From Adenophora triphylla var. japonica (taxonomy: Eukaryota; Streptophyta; Magnoliopsida; Asterales; Campanulaceae), in contig JAFEMH010001233.1 in assembly GCA_022495995.1 (NCBI GenBank), positions 427,001-491,000 of the forward strand: DNA of 64,000 nucleotides, given 5' to 3'. Shown here in pieces: positions 52,804 to 63,409 of the stretch; the stretch's first letter is position 1; every line of letters starts with the position of its first letter. The notes below the pieces were generated by a model. That model did no database searches. It saw only the letters and a program-made list of their open reading frames with translations, and was not told the DNA's origin. Position numbers and translations under genes: made by a program.

Positions 52804-53065
52804 GGGGGAAACATGTTTCTTCATAAATTATAAAAAATTCTATTTTTAAATATATCGACTTGGCGTTTTAAAGCCTAAACTCACTGTTTTAAGGTCTAAA
52901 GTCGCTATTTTATTCTCTAGCTTAAACTCATTTTTTTAACGCCTAAATTCACTATTTTATTTTCTAGGTATTTTAAGGCATAAACTCAATATTTTAAGGT
53001 CTACACCGATATTTTTAAGGATGAAAGTGAGCTTTTTATAACTTATGGAGAAACAAGTTTCTCCT
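52804..53065. mobile_element. Possible MULE-like MITE
   Basis: The inverted ends GGGGGAAACATGTTTCTTCA and, from the right, AGGAGAAACTTGTTTCTCCA are followed by TAA-TTATAAAAA. The flanks GAAAATTTC and AAAACTTAC agree at 6 of 9. The interior repeats a TTTTAAGGTCTAAA-CTCAC phrase five or six times. Confidence 0.5.
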
Positions 53066-53591
53066 AAAACTTACTCTTAATTAAAAGTTCTGCTTTGAAC
53101 AATTATATTTTTAACCTTCTGCAAATATTTACTCATTTTTTGCAAATATTTACTCATTTTTTAATGTTTTCTTTTCTTATTAATAAGTGTACAAAGTGTA
53201 CGTATAAACTCTTGCTAAGGCTCTTAGCCTAGGATGTAGGGAGTATAATTTTAGTAACTATTTAAAAAATTGTTTATTCTTATTTAAAAAATCTAAATTT
53301 TTAATTGATAATTACCAACAAAATATATGCTTAAGAATAATTTTTAGAATCTCACGAGAATAATTACATTTTCATAACATTTAGGTCAAATTTCAATTAA
53401 ATTAATCATTTTAAAGAAAGTGAAACTATTTTTTAGATAAAAGATTATTTTATTAGATAACAAGCATACTCTTTCATCAATAATAAAAACTGATAATATT
53501 TTAAAATATAAAGTGTAATAGTAGATATTATTATGCATTCATAATACTTTCACTTTTACTCATTTTATTTTTTTTATTCTTTAAAAATATA
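53066..53591. other. Intergenic, AT-rich
   Basis: No gene. A 21-bp direct duplication (TTTTGCAAATATTTACTCAT type) near 53118-53160. Confidence 0.4.
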
Positions 53592-53851
53592 CTCCCTCCG
53601 TCCCTAAATGTTTGTCCCATTTTCTCTTTTCCTTTGTCCCAAAAAGTTAGTCTCATTTCCAAAATTAAAGCTTCAAAATCACTAAATTTTCAAAACTTGT
53701 AACATTTAGGGACGGAGTATTACATAACGGTGGTGTATATTATCAATAATTTTCAAAGCGTTCGTAAAAATAATCAAAATTAAAGCTTCAAAATCACTAA
53801 ATTAAAATGTTTGAAAAGTCAAACGGGACAAACATTTAGGGACGGAGGGAG
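53592..53851. mobile_element. Stowaway-like MITE with two right ends
   Basis: The left end CTCCCTCCGTCCCTAAATGT has two inverse partners: ACATTTAGGGACGGAG ending at 53717 and AACATTTAGGGACGGAGGGAG ending at 53851. AAAATTAAAGCTTCAAAATC also occurs twice (53663, 53776), so the 3' half is duplicated in tandem. TA flanks 53592 and 53851. Confidence 0.8.
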
Positions 53852-54532
53852 TATATGCTCAAATACACATAAATACCATATGATGTCCCGTAATGATAAA
53901 ATTATCTTTTTGCCCTTTCACCGACAAAATTCATCCATTTATAAAAAAATTGTTGATGTAACCCTACTCCACAATTCTATATTTTCATCTGCGAACCGAA
54001 AAGAAAAGGAAGGTCTTACTAGTTGATGTAAATAATATCAAGAAAAATGCAACTTTTTGGGAAGATTACAAACAATAAAAATTAGAATATTGACTGTTGA
54101 ATAATATGATGCATATATATTTTTCAAATAATTTCATTTGTTAGGTAGAGTGATCTTGTTTGCTCTGTCAACTATCTAAACCAAATCAAACCTTTCATAA
54201 AATATGTATAAACAAGTTCATCCTCTCTTTATAAATATTAACATTCCACTCTATGTACCATGTATAACCAATAAAGGAATAAGTAGGGTAAGATGGTCGC
54301 AATACAAATATGTAAGTGGGACCCAGCTTTGAATTATTCACAATAATTGTGTATATATTCATTCAATTCATAAGCTTATTTTTTTTTTATTAATTTCAAA
54401 ATTTATATCGTATTTTATAAGATGATTTTAGTGTGATATTACCATAATATAATTAATGTATACAAATGATGCACATTTCTCATATAATTTGAGAAATTAA
54501 CTACAAAACTTATTATAAAATATAAAAAAATA
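53852..54532. other. Intergenic, AT-rich
   Basis: No supported gene or element. Confidence 0.4.
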
Positions 54533-54795
54533 TTTCTTCCGTCCCATCTTAAATTGGACTAACTTTTTGGGCACGGTGATTTAGGAAAAAGGTGTTGTAA
54601 GTATGAAAATTAAAATAAGGAGAGAGAATGAGTGAAATAAATAATAAGTTGATTAGTGTTATGGGTATAAAAGTAAAGTCGGAGAGAGAGTGAGTGAGAG
54701 AAATAGCGAAGATTGTTTGTCATTTTAGAGGGTTTGATTTGAAGTTGGACGGACCCAAAAAAAAAAAAAAAGTTTGAGGGGTGAGATGGAAGAAA
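54533..54795. mobile_element. Diverged Stowaway-like MITE
   Basis: The ends TTTCTTCCGTCCCATCTTAA and GGGGTGAGATGGAAGAAA are imperfect inverses with flanking TA. An A run at 54759-54772 lies near the right end, with a second internal end GTTGGACGGACCC before it. Confidence 0.65.
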
Positions 54796-55030
54796 TAGTA
54801 TAGATTAGGGGAGGAGAGTGTAAAAGAATAGAATAAATAAAGGTCAACGATAAGAAACCGGTGGTGTTTCAATATTAAGGACAAAGCTCCATGCAATCCA
54901 TCAAAGCATATAGACGACACGTTCCGAAAGTTCGGAATCCTGTGGTTTCTCCAACAAGGAGATTTGTTGGGTAGGAAAAGAATATAGAATTACAACTTCT
55001 ACCATTTCCCCATTTATATATTTTCCTTAC
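54796..55030. other. Intergenic
   Basis: No gene recognised. ACCGGTGGTGTTTC and GTTCGGAATCCTGTGG near 54860-54945 are unique-looking. Confidence 0.4.
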
Positions 55031-55519
55031 GGGTTTTGTTAGGATACTCAGATTATTTTAATAAGTGAATATTTTTTTTTTAATTTTTAATTTATATATA
55101 AGATGAAGAGATATTTTAGTCAATAAAAAATGAGTTAGTTGTTAAGGTACTCATATATCTATAGTATAAATGAGGGAAGGGGTGCTACAGTACTATGAAT
55201 AGTGCTAAGCGGCGAATTTCTCATTTTGTCCTCATACATTTGTCCCTTTCCCATTTTGCCCTTAAAAAAAGTAATTATTTTTTTTAAATTAAAAAAAAAT
55301 AATAAAAAAAAATCGTGTCCTTGAACACGGGCATGTACTAGTATATACTCCGTATATATATATATACATATGAGTACCTTAACAACTAACCCATTTTTTT
55401 GTTGACCAAAATACCTCTTCTTTATTTTTAGTTCATGTACAAGATGAAGGGGCATTTTAGTCATAAAATATGGGGCCACTTGTTAAGATATTCTTGAAGA
55501 GGGTATCCTAACAAAACCC
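55031..55519. mobile_element. Palindromic foldback MITE containing a mini-Helitron
   Basis: The terminal inverted repeats are GGGTTTTGTTAGGATACTC and GGTATCCTAACAAAACCC. Pairing continues inward (AAGATGAAG-G-ATTTTAGTCA on each arm; TTAGTTGTTAAGGTACTCAT with ATGAGTACCTTAACAACTAA). The centre is occupied by a Helitron (55158-55341). No target duplication established; superfamily unassigned. Confidence 0.75.
55158..55341 (+). mobile_element. Miniature Helitron, 184 bp
   Basis: It starts TCTATAGTATAAATGAGGG after an A and ends CTAG (55338-55341) before a T. CGTGT-CCTTGA-ACACG forms a hairpin about 8-10 bp before CTAG. Its TCTATA start matches the large Helitron at 12308. Too short to code. Confidence 0.75.
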
Positions 55520-56840
55520 AGAACAGCCCCGACATTCAAAGCCCCCCTTTTACCATTCGCAAGAACTTGTTTCAACGAATTACTTTTTTATTTGTTTCAG
55601 TATTGTAACGGGCTTTACCCAAAATTTTGTTAATGATACATAGAACGATATCTAGGCATATTTGGTATATTTTTTCAATCAAACATTTTAGACTTCGAAC
55701 TTTCTTGATATTCATTTGGTTTGTCTACCTATGTGAGAGCTTTTATTTTCCCTGCATTGTTGAGAGTTTATGATGTCCCTTCTTTGTTGAAGGCTTATGA
55801 TTTTTTTTTTTATTTATTGGGAGTTTTATTTATTTCATTTGTTGATATTACGATCAACATGAAGGTTGAATCTGACTTGTAGGAGTGTAAGAGGGCTAAA
55901 GACTCAATATTTCATTATATTGTTCATGTATTTCAAGGTTGCAAGAGGAGGCATCTTTCAAATTTAGGTTTTGTTAAGATTAACTCATAAGTTGATTCAT
56001 TTGTAGGTGTTGCAAGGATTTGCTTAGTGGAAACTATTCATTTTCCTTACGGTTGATAAATCAAAATGTCAATTTAATGGCGGTTGTAATTTCTATGACA
56101 ACGTTTGTAAATGCGAGCACCACCGCTTGAGTCTAACTTTCAACTTTCAACGTTTGTGTATAGTCAACTTTAAAATATTGTTACTGTAATTAATAATATT
56201 AATCTTTTGATTATATATATATAATTTAACATTTATCTTGAACAAAAGAAAATATTTCCTTGCAATTAAGTAGTAAGGTTCTCTTTTACTATAATATTTA
56301 CACCTCAAAAGGTATGTTACAGAGGGCATATTGTTGTTGCCTTAAAAAGTAAGTGTTGGGAATAAATTTCATAATTATTGTCGTTGGTGTGTTAGGTTGA
56401 AAACCATTATTAACCATAACCTTCCTTGTACTGTTGCCTTCACCAGCTTTTTCCCCCTTAATAGTTAACTGCTGTACCATTAAAATTATTACTCCAATTT
56501 ATGTCCTTAATTTTTGCCATTACCGAAAAAGTAGAAGAAGAATATGCTTGATTTCACCGTAAAGAAAATGACACAATCCAAATCCGAATCTACGCAGAAA
56601 CCACACAATAACTCACTAATGCACGGATGGATTGCTTGGGCATGATTTTCCTGCAACCCTCCAATGGACGGTGTTCGATGTGTACGTTCTTCTTCCCACT
56701 TTGTGTCTAGATTAAATTATAATTTGTGGGATCTCCTCATAATGAAATTTATTCCAACCGTCGAGAATCAAAATACAAGTGAACATATACTCTTAACACC
56801 AAATATTCTAAAGTATCAGCTTTAACTGAATTATTATATA
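55520..56840. other. Intergenic, 1.3 kb without recognised features
   Basis: AT-rich single-copy-looking DNA. I see no open frame with a recognisable domain, no element ends and no RNA gene. Confidence 0.45.
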
Positions 56841-57073
56841 CTCCCTCCTTCTCAAAATGTTTGTCACATTTGACTTTTTTGTTGAACTTTGACTACAAAT
56901 ATATAACAATTTAATTATGTTCATGAAATTCTAAAAATTCCTATTGATTCACCATTAATAATATTATCAACAACATCTTTTAGAATTTCATGAACATGAT
57001 TAATCTCTCGTAAATTTGTGATCAAAGTTCAACAAAGAGGTCAAATGAAACAAATATTTTGGAATGGAGGGAG
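56841..57073. mobile_element. Palindromic Stowaway-like MITE
   Basis: The ends CTCCCTCCTTCTCAAAATGT and ATTTTGGAATGGAGGGAG are flanked by TA. The arms pair along most of their length (GAACTTTGA with TCAAAGTTC; GTTCATGAAATTCTAAAA with its inverse), so the whole element can fold as one hairpin. Confidence 0.85.
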
Positions 57074-57207
57074 TATTTTGTGATGAAATATTCTATTCTA
57101 AAATATCAGAATAAATAAGGCATTCGTGAGTTCAACGAAAATCTTGCCGTGATCAAAGGATTACTATAAAGTAAGTAATACTCCTAACTACCTTTTCCCC
57201 CATATAC

Positions 57208-57533
57208 TTTTTTTTTTTTTTTTTTTTTGATACCCAGTTTCCCAGCTTTGCCTTTGCCGAGTTAGTCACTGGACCACTAGCTCCCGCCCCACAAAGCGAA
57301 GGTAAATCGCGGATACGCCCAAATCGCCTGCGTGGCACACCCTTATACTCCTCGGCCCCAAGGGAGCCCTCCTACAACGCTAGTTGAACTCCCACACCGA
57401 GATTGCAACAAATTTTCCTTAACCGAATGAATGTTAAGACCCTAAAAGAAGAAATTAATCCACAAAAATGGAGAATCGACCCCACTCACTCATTAACTCC
57501 ACCCAAGATACCATTGGGCCATGACCCATTAGG
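57208..57533 (-). mobile_element. tRNA-derived SINE with perfect 19-bp target duplication
   Basis: The copy is on the minus strand with its A tail read as T at 57208-57228. Exact 19-bp copies TACCTTTTCCCCCATATAC flank it (57189-57207, 57534-57552). Near the 5' end are an A-box-like GGCCCAATGGTATC and B-box-like GGGGTCGATTCTCC. The 3' end reads GGGAAACTGGGTATCA plus A run. LINE-machinery retrotransposition is inferred from this structure. Confidence 0.9.
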
Positions 57534-57656
57534 TACCTTTTCCCCCATATACTACACACACATATAGGGGCAGTCAAATAGTTATTGTAATAGCTTTTTC
57601 AATTAGTAAAGCTATACATGTAAACTTGTGGAAAATTTTAAATGTATTATAAGGAA

Positions 57657-58205
57657 CTAGTACCGTGTTCGTGCACGTTGAACATTATGAATTATGAAAT
57701 GGAAAGGAACTGAAAATTTAATATTGTTTTTATAGATTTATTCACATTCAATATTTATCTAAAATATATAGATTTTCACTAAAAAAAAATAGAATGAATC
57801 AATCAAAAGATACTCTTTTAAATTAAAAATAAATATAATCTTTTAAATTGAAAAATAAATAGAAAAATTTTCACGTCTCAATTATTTTGATGAAAATCAA
57901 TCATAAATAATGAATATAATAAAAAATATATAAATAACAATCATTATTTTGTTATCAACGAAAAACTAATCTCTTGATTCCTCTTTTATAACACCGGCGG
58001 ATTTCAAAGCTTCACATTGAACTCTTCTTACATACTCTTCGGCATATCCTTCATGCATTTTCAGAAAAATAGATATAAATCATATCAATGACCACCATTT
58101 TGACAATAAATTGACTACTTTACCCTCACTTTAATATATTTAAATAGTGTCTTTTTATCTCTCATTAAATAACTTAATCACTACAAAATCTTATATAATG
58201 CCCAA
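57657..58205 (-). mobile_element. Probable Helitron 3' end (minus strand)
   Basis: On the minus strand, CGTGCACGAACACGGTA is followed by CTAG (57660-57657), which matches Helitron 3' ends with a short hairpin. A 5' TC end was not located, so the right boundary is a guess. The AT-rich body has no frame. Confidence 0.4.
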
Positions 58206-58212
58206 AAATATA

Positions 58213-58497
58213 CTCCCTCCATCCCATTACAAGAGCAAATTTTCTTTTTTTGGGCCCCATTTAAAAGCCACACTTTCCCAAAAAGGAAACCTTAAATCAC
58301 TATTTTCTCCACTCATTCTCTCTCCTACTTTACTTTTACACTCACAACATTCTCTTTCTTACATCACCTCCCACTCATTCTCTCTCCTATTTAATTTTTC
58401 ATACTCACAACATTTAAATTTTTTCTCTTTCCTACATCACATTTCTTATTTTGCATGCCCGGCTAATTTGATGGCTCTTTCGCTGGGTCGGAGGGAG
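58213..58497. mobile_element. Stowaway-like MITE
   Basis: The left end CTCCCTCCATCCCATTACAA and right end GCTGGGTCGGAGGGAG are flanked by TA. The interior CACTCATTCTCTCTCCTACTT is shared with the element at 1571-1855. Confidence 0.8.
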
Positions 58498-58709
58498 TAT
58501 ATATTTTTTTTTTGAAATTTTTACGCTCACTAAGCTTCAATATTAAGTAAATAAATTAATAATTATCAATCAACTCTTCTTTACATACTAATGGGTTTTA
58601 GTTTGCTCTAAAAATATTATTATAGATTTTGAAGAAATAACCATACAATCAACTTAATAAAGTAATAAATTATGAATTAAAATAATTTATATTTTAAGAA
58701 ATCAATATT

Positions 58710-59061
58710 TGTTAGAGATATTATCCCACATTGGGAATTGACAAACCTTACATATGACATATAAAGATCCTGGGTCACTCCCCTTAACACCAATTGGTTT
58801 TAAGGTGGAACCTCAGACTTTAACATGGTATCAGAGCAGGTTCTTTACACGTGCAGGCCCAACGGCCCACGATGTTACTCCGCGCCACTCGATTGCTAAG
58901 TCCACGTTGTAAGCTTTGGCAAAGCCCGCTACACGTGAGGGGGCGTGTTAGAGATATTATCCCACATTGGGAATTGACAAACCTTGCATATGACATATAA
59001 AGATCCTGGGCCACTCCCCTTAACACCAATTGATTTTAAGGTGGAACCTCAGACTTTAAAA
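58710..59061 (+). mobile_element. TRIM (miniature LTR retrotransposon), 352 bp
   Basis: Two 116-bp terminal repeats (58710-58825, 58946-59061) both start TGTTAGAGATATTATCCCAC and differ at four positions. The primer site TGGTATCAGAGC begins at 58826 and GTGAGGGGGCG precedes the second repeat. The flanks ATATT (58705-58709, 59062-59066) are the target duplication. The internal 120 bp cannot code, so movement depended on another element. Confidence 0.92.
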
Positions 59062-59194
59062 ATATTTGATATTTCATCCATCACAAAATGAATATTAATT
59101 TTAAAAAAAATTATCTCAAAATAATGCCTATTCTTTTTAAATATTGTTAACCATATGGCCAACTCGATAAAGTATAAATTTAAATAAACATATA

Positions 59195-59453
59195 CTCCCT
59201 CCGACCCAGTTTAGTGTGGAATTATTTTTCTTTTGATCCGTTTCAAATTAGTGTGAACTGTCCAAAATGGCAAAAAATCTTTACTATTCCATCTACTCAT
59301 TCTCTCTCCTACTTTATTTTTACACTCACAAAATTCTCTCTTCTATTTAATTTTTCATACTCACAAACACCTCCTCCACCTATTTCTCTCTCCTACTTTT
59401 TCTTAATTCTTGTGCCACAATTTTTGATCCACACTAAACTGGGACGGAGGGAG
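59195..59453. mobile_element. Stowaway-like MITE
   Basis: The ends CTCCCTCCGACCCAGTTTAG and CTAAACTGGGACGGAGGGAG are inverses with one mismatch, with flanking TA. The interior ATCTACTCATTCTCTCTCCTA is shared with its family. Confidence 0.9.
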
Positions 59454-59455
59454 TA

Positions 59456-60538
59456 GTTTGCAAATAAAATAAGCATTTATTTGGGATAAAAAACAAGTTT
59501 AACCGACATTAGTGATATAGACACAAAGTTAAAAAAAAAAGCAAAATAATTAGGTCGGGTTATCCTTTGATAATTATGCCCGGGGTTAACTTAATAAAAA
59601 CAAACATCTTTTACTAATTGGAGGGATTGTCTGTAAGAAACTACTTCAACTTTAAATAATTGTGTCGGAAATCACGAGATTAATGAGGGGAAAACAGAGT
59701 TTTGTCGAATAAGTAAATAATTAGCAAAGTAAATTGTTTGATTAAAAGGAAACAATGGCAGCAACTCTTTTTGACTTATAGTTGTTTGTTTTTGTAAGCT
59801 TTCACCAGACAATGGTGGAGTTAATTCTAATTATTCATCATCATTCACTTTTTATTAGGTTTCATAATGATAATGTCCATCTACTTAAATTATTGAATCC
59901 TATTATGAGAGCATATTCTCATATAATTTCGACGACAAAATCTTTTAAAAAACGCATTTTTTTTTAAGGTTAAAAAAATGTGTTTTGATTTTTCCGCTAA
60001 TGTCAGTGTTAGTGTAATAAAGTGTCGGTGTAAAAAATGTCAGTGCATGTATTATTAAGTGCCAGCGTAAAAAAGTGTCAGTGTTAGTATAACAAAGTGT
60101 CATTGTAAAGAGTGTTATTGCATTTATTATTAAGTGTCAGTGTAGGGTAAAAAAATATTAGTGTTAGTATAAAAAAATGTTAGTGTGAAGAGTGCCAGTG
60201 AATGCATTATTAAGTGCTAGTGTAAAAATGATTTTTTCTTGAGCTTATAAAAGAAACGCATTTTTATAAGACTAACTCAATTTCGGCATTCTCTAATAAT
60301 TTTAGAAAATTTACTTTTATTTGTTTTACATTTCACACATGATTCACGATAAAATTGTATTAAGATTATTTTGTATTTAAAAAGAAAACGATTATCCGAA
60401 AGGAAAAAAAAAAATACTACAATTAGGCTCCATTTGTATCATGCCCTTGTTTTGTTTCGAAATAAAACAAAGGGCATCTTAAACAACAAGATGTACCAAA
60501 AAAATAAACAAAACGCCCGCTCAGTTTAGAGCATTCAC
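59456..60538. other. Intergenic with a degenerate tandem repeat
   Basis: No gene. Between about 60000 and 60240, units of roughly 60-70 bp repeat the phrases GTGTCAGTGTTAGTATAA, AAGTGTC-TTGTAAAGAGTG and GCATTATTAAGTG three to four times. Elsewhere AT-rich DNA. Confidence 0.55.
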
Positions 60539-60819
60539 AATGGTAAAAGTTCAAGTGAAAGCTTTTTTATAATTTCAATATGACACATCATTCTTAAGCA
60601 ATATATTAAAATCTCTAATATTTTCTCATAATAGTAAAGCTCTTTTGTTTGTTTAGAAAATTGATGAAATTTAATTAAAAACCACAAAAAAGTAGCTCTT
60701 TCTACAAAGAGCTACTCCTTAGTAAGGAGTTCCTCAAGATTTTTCACAATGGTAAAAAGCTCTATATAACTTTTTCACAAAAATAAAAAGCTTTAAAAAA
60801 ACTTCCATTGTAGATGCGC
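60539..60819. mobile_element. PIF/Harbinger (Tourist-like) MITE
   Basis: The inverted ends GAGCATTCACAATGG and GCGCATCTACAATGG (right end read inverted) are flanked by TTA on both sides (60536-60538, 60820-60822). An internal CACAATGGTAAAAAGCTC copy repeats the end motif. 281 bp, non-coding. Confidence 0.85.
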
Positions 60820-60952
60820 TTAATAAGGGTTTTTCTTTATATTGTTAAGGTAACATGTTTCCGATATGGATTAATTAGTTGTATATTAAGGTCAAAATGA
60901 GCTAAAATTTTAAACTGGGGTTGTTAGTACAATTTTGTATAACAAATTAATA

Positions 60953-61747
60953 CTCCCTCCGTCTGATGAAGGCCAAGCGGGTAACCTGGCCCGGCCCGGC
61001 CCGGGTGTGTGCGGACAAACGGGCAAACGGGCTTAGCCCGGCCCGTCCGTGTGTATCAACGGGCTTTAGCCCGGCCCGGCCCGTGGGTTAAACCGATGTG
61101 TGGCCCGCCCGTTTGGCCCGAATCCAAGGATTCACGGGTCAAACGGATTTCGGGGATTCGAACAGGGGTGAGATGAAATATAAGGGAGCAGCTTACCACT
61201 TGGACACTAGGCTGTTGGTGTTATTTATCCAAATGTGAAATATAAATTATAAAAAAAAAAAATGGGCCAAACGGACAATAGGCAAACGGGCTTTGGAAGC
61301 CCGCGGGCTTGGCCCGGCCCGTCACCAATTATCAAATCCAAGCCTGTACCGTCTAAGTGGGCGGGCCGGACACGGGCTGGGCGGCGGGCTTCGGGCCAAA
61401 CGGGCCAAGGGCTGCGGGCTGAGTTTTTGTCCCACGGGCTAAGGCCCAAAATGGCCATCATCACCTCCGTCCCGGTCAAAGTGTCCCAAAAGGACAATTG
61501 CACGAGAATTAAGGAAAGTGATGTAAGAAAGAGAAAAGTTTAAATGTTGTGAGTATGAAAAATTAAATAGGAGAGAGAATGAGTGGGAGAAATAGTTAGG
61601 AGAAAGAATGTTGTGAGTGTAAAAGTAAAATAGGAGAGAGAATGAGTGGGTGAAATAGTGAAAAAACTTTCCTTTTTTGAGTATGAGACATTTTAAATGG
61701 GACACCCAAAATAGAAAGTTGGGACACTTCGACCGGTACGGAGGGAG
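60953..61747. mobile_element. Stowaway-like MITE split by a hAT element
   Basis: The left end CTCCCTCCGTC (60953-60963) continues after the insertion as CCGGTCAAAGTGTCC (from about 61472). The right end is GGACACTTCGACCGGTACGG...GGAG, its inverse. TA flanks both ends (60951-60952, 61748-61749). Confidence 0.85.
60964..61463. mobile_element. hAT-type element nested in the Stowaway end, 500 bp
   Basis: The inverted ends TGATGAAGGCC / TGATGATGGCC are flanked by exact 8-bp copies CCTCCGTC (60956-60963, 61464-61471) made from the Stowaway terminus. The interior has GGCCCGGCCCGTTTGGCCCG-type repeats. No transposase frame; the open frames on both strands there are repeat products. Confidence 0.88.
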
Positions 61748-61749
61748 TA

Positions 61750-62150
61750 TGGAAGAGCTACCAGTAGTACTTACTCTAAATAAATGTTTATTTTTACAAA
61801 GTTTATTTTTTTCAAAATAATGTCATTTAAAAAAAAATGTCCCTAAAATGTTTTTTGACCATTTTTTTTCCACTGATCACTTTATGATTGCAAAATTAAA
61901 TGTTTGGAATATATGCATTCTTGTCATTTAATTATACAAATAAACATTTTCGAAATTTTGTAAATAAAATTTGGATATTCATTTAGGGATTAAAAAAGTA
62001 CCATTTTAGCACTATTTTTTTTTCTCAATATTTTGCTTTTTAGCTTCCAAGATTATAATTTTGCTGTCTCTTTGTACCAACAACAACAACAACAACAACA
62101 ACAACAAAAAAAAAGTAACACTAATTTGACAATATATAGTATATTGTATG
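61750..62150. other. Intergenic with (CAA)n
   Basis: No gene. AT-rich, with a (CAA)n microsatellite at 62078-62106. Confidence 0.45.
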
Positions 62151-62816
62151 TGATGATGCAAAAAACGTTCGAATCAATTCAAATTCAGCGGCAGGTTGTA
62201 TCCTGTATGTTTGAATAGCCTGAAAAAATGAACAAATACGTAAACTAAGTCGAGACTTCACCGGCGAATGCCCTTCGACGTGAGAGTAAGTATTTGTGTG
62301 ATAAATAGAGCAAATCAATTGACAAGAGTTGATAGTCAAAAGATGCGTTCAGCTCAATTATGTGAATTATGGCTTGTATTTATATGTGTAGGATGTAGAG
62401 TCCATCTTTTAATAGGAAGTTGTGTGAGAGAAGGGTTATAATCCTAGTTGGATTATAACTTCCCACAATCCTTGTTTGAGTAGAATTAGTATTGTCTTTT
62501 TTACGTATGCCTATAAGGCATGCTCCTCGACATGTGTTGTTGGTCGACACGTATGAATGTCGAGTAAGAGTAGAGCAAAGACAGGGAAGCCCATTTCCTT
62601 GTTTTGTTGATGACTGAGGAGGAGGCGCTCCTCATCTTTCAGTGAGGCATTCGTCGGCTTTTGTAGGTGCCTTGGTCGGCATAAGAGAGATGCATTGTCG
62701 GCATATGTGAATTATGTGCATTGATCATTATTCGCTCTTATATTTATAGGTCGACATAGTGGAAAATGACGAGCATAGATAGGAAAGCCCACTCCTTATG
62801 TCGTATAGGAGACTTG
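62151..62816 (-). mobile_element. Tat-type Gypsy LTR, interrupted on the right
   Basis: It starts TGATGATGCAAAAAACGTTCG and follows the LTR at 47859-48586 closely (AAACGTTCG-ATCA, AAGTATTTGTGT, ATGTGAATTATGGCTTGTAT). A minus-strand TATA box lies near 62378. It breaks off at GAGACTTG, where a second element begins. The remaining 70 or so bases would be expected beyond the window. Confidence 0.75.
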
Positions 62817-63367
62817 TGATGCATTCCATGGCAAAGCAATTTTGGCAGCAAGCTCTGGCGCAGGAAGAAATGACGATCTCCAGGAAGGAGCACGACTCGT
62901 GCTAAATAGCACGACTCGTGCTGAGAAGCTGCACGACTAACTTTTTCTTCACGATTCGTGTCACGAATGCCCAGGCGTGGAACGAGTCGTGATGTCAGGC
63001 ATGACTCGTGCTCGAGGCGGTTTTGGCGGATTCCGTTTGATTTGTTTCCTGTTTTGACGTGTTTAATTAGGATTGTTTTTCTTTTCCTTTTCCAAGTTAT
63101 TTTAGGGTTATGTGGGAGTATTTATACTTGTTTTGAAGTTTAGAAAACTTATGCTTTTATCAATTAAATTCCTTTTCAAGTTTATTGTGTTTATTTTAAA
63201 GTCATCAATTGGCTTTGCAAATAATCTTCTTCGGTTGATTATTAGGTTAAATTCTTCTGCGAGATTTTAATCATATCCCTTTGTTCGTTAATCGATTTTA
63301 CTCCTTTTGCGAGGATTTAATCGATTATCTTTTATTATTTTAATTTCGCTGCGTTTACTTTACATCA
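62817..63367 (+). repeat. Gypsy 5' LTR
   Basis: It starts TGATGCATTCC and ends TTTACATCA, with inverse ends TGATG/CATCA. It contains a cluster of GCACGACTCGTGC palindromes (62888-63014) in the U3 part and a TATA-like TATTTATACTTG near 63118. Confidence 0.75.
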
Positions 63368-63369
63368 GT

Positions 63370-63379
63370 TGGTATCAGA
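63370..63379 (+). other. Gypsy primer-binding site
   Basis: TGGTATCAGA, two bases past the LTR, fits initiator tRNA-Met. Confidence 0.7.
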
Positions 63380-63409
63380 AATCGGTCGATCCTAGGGTTT
63401 GACGAGAAG

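Noticed and set aside
55520..56840. Search for a gene in a 1.3-kb element-free stretch
   Set aside because: No frame longer than about 60 codons with protein-like composition and no splice-consistent exon series.
58858..58940. Possible tRNA-like gene between the TRIM repeats
   Set aside because: The only tRNA relation is the primer site TGGTATCAGAGC; no cloverleaf could be drawn.
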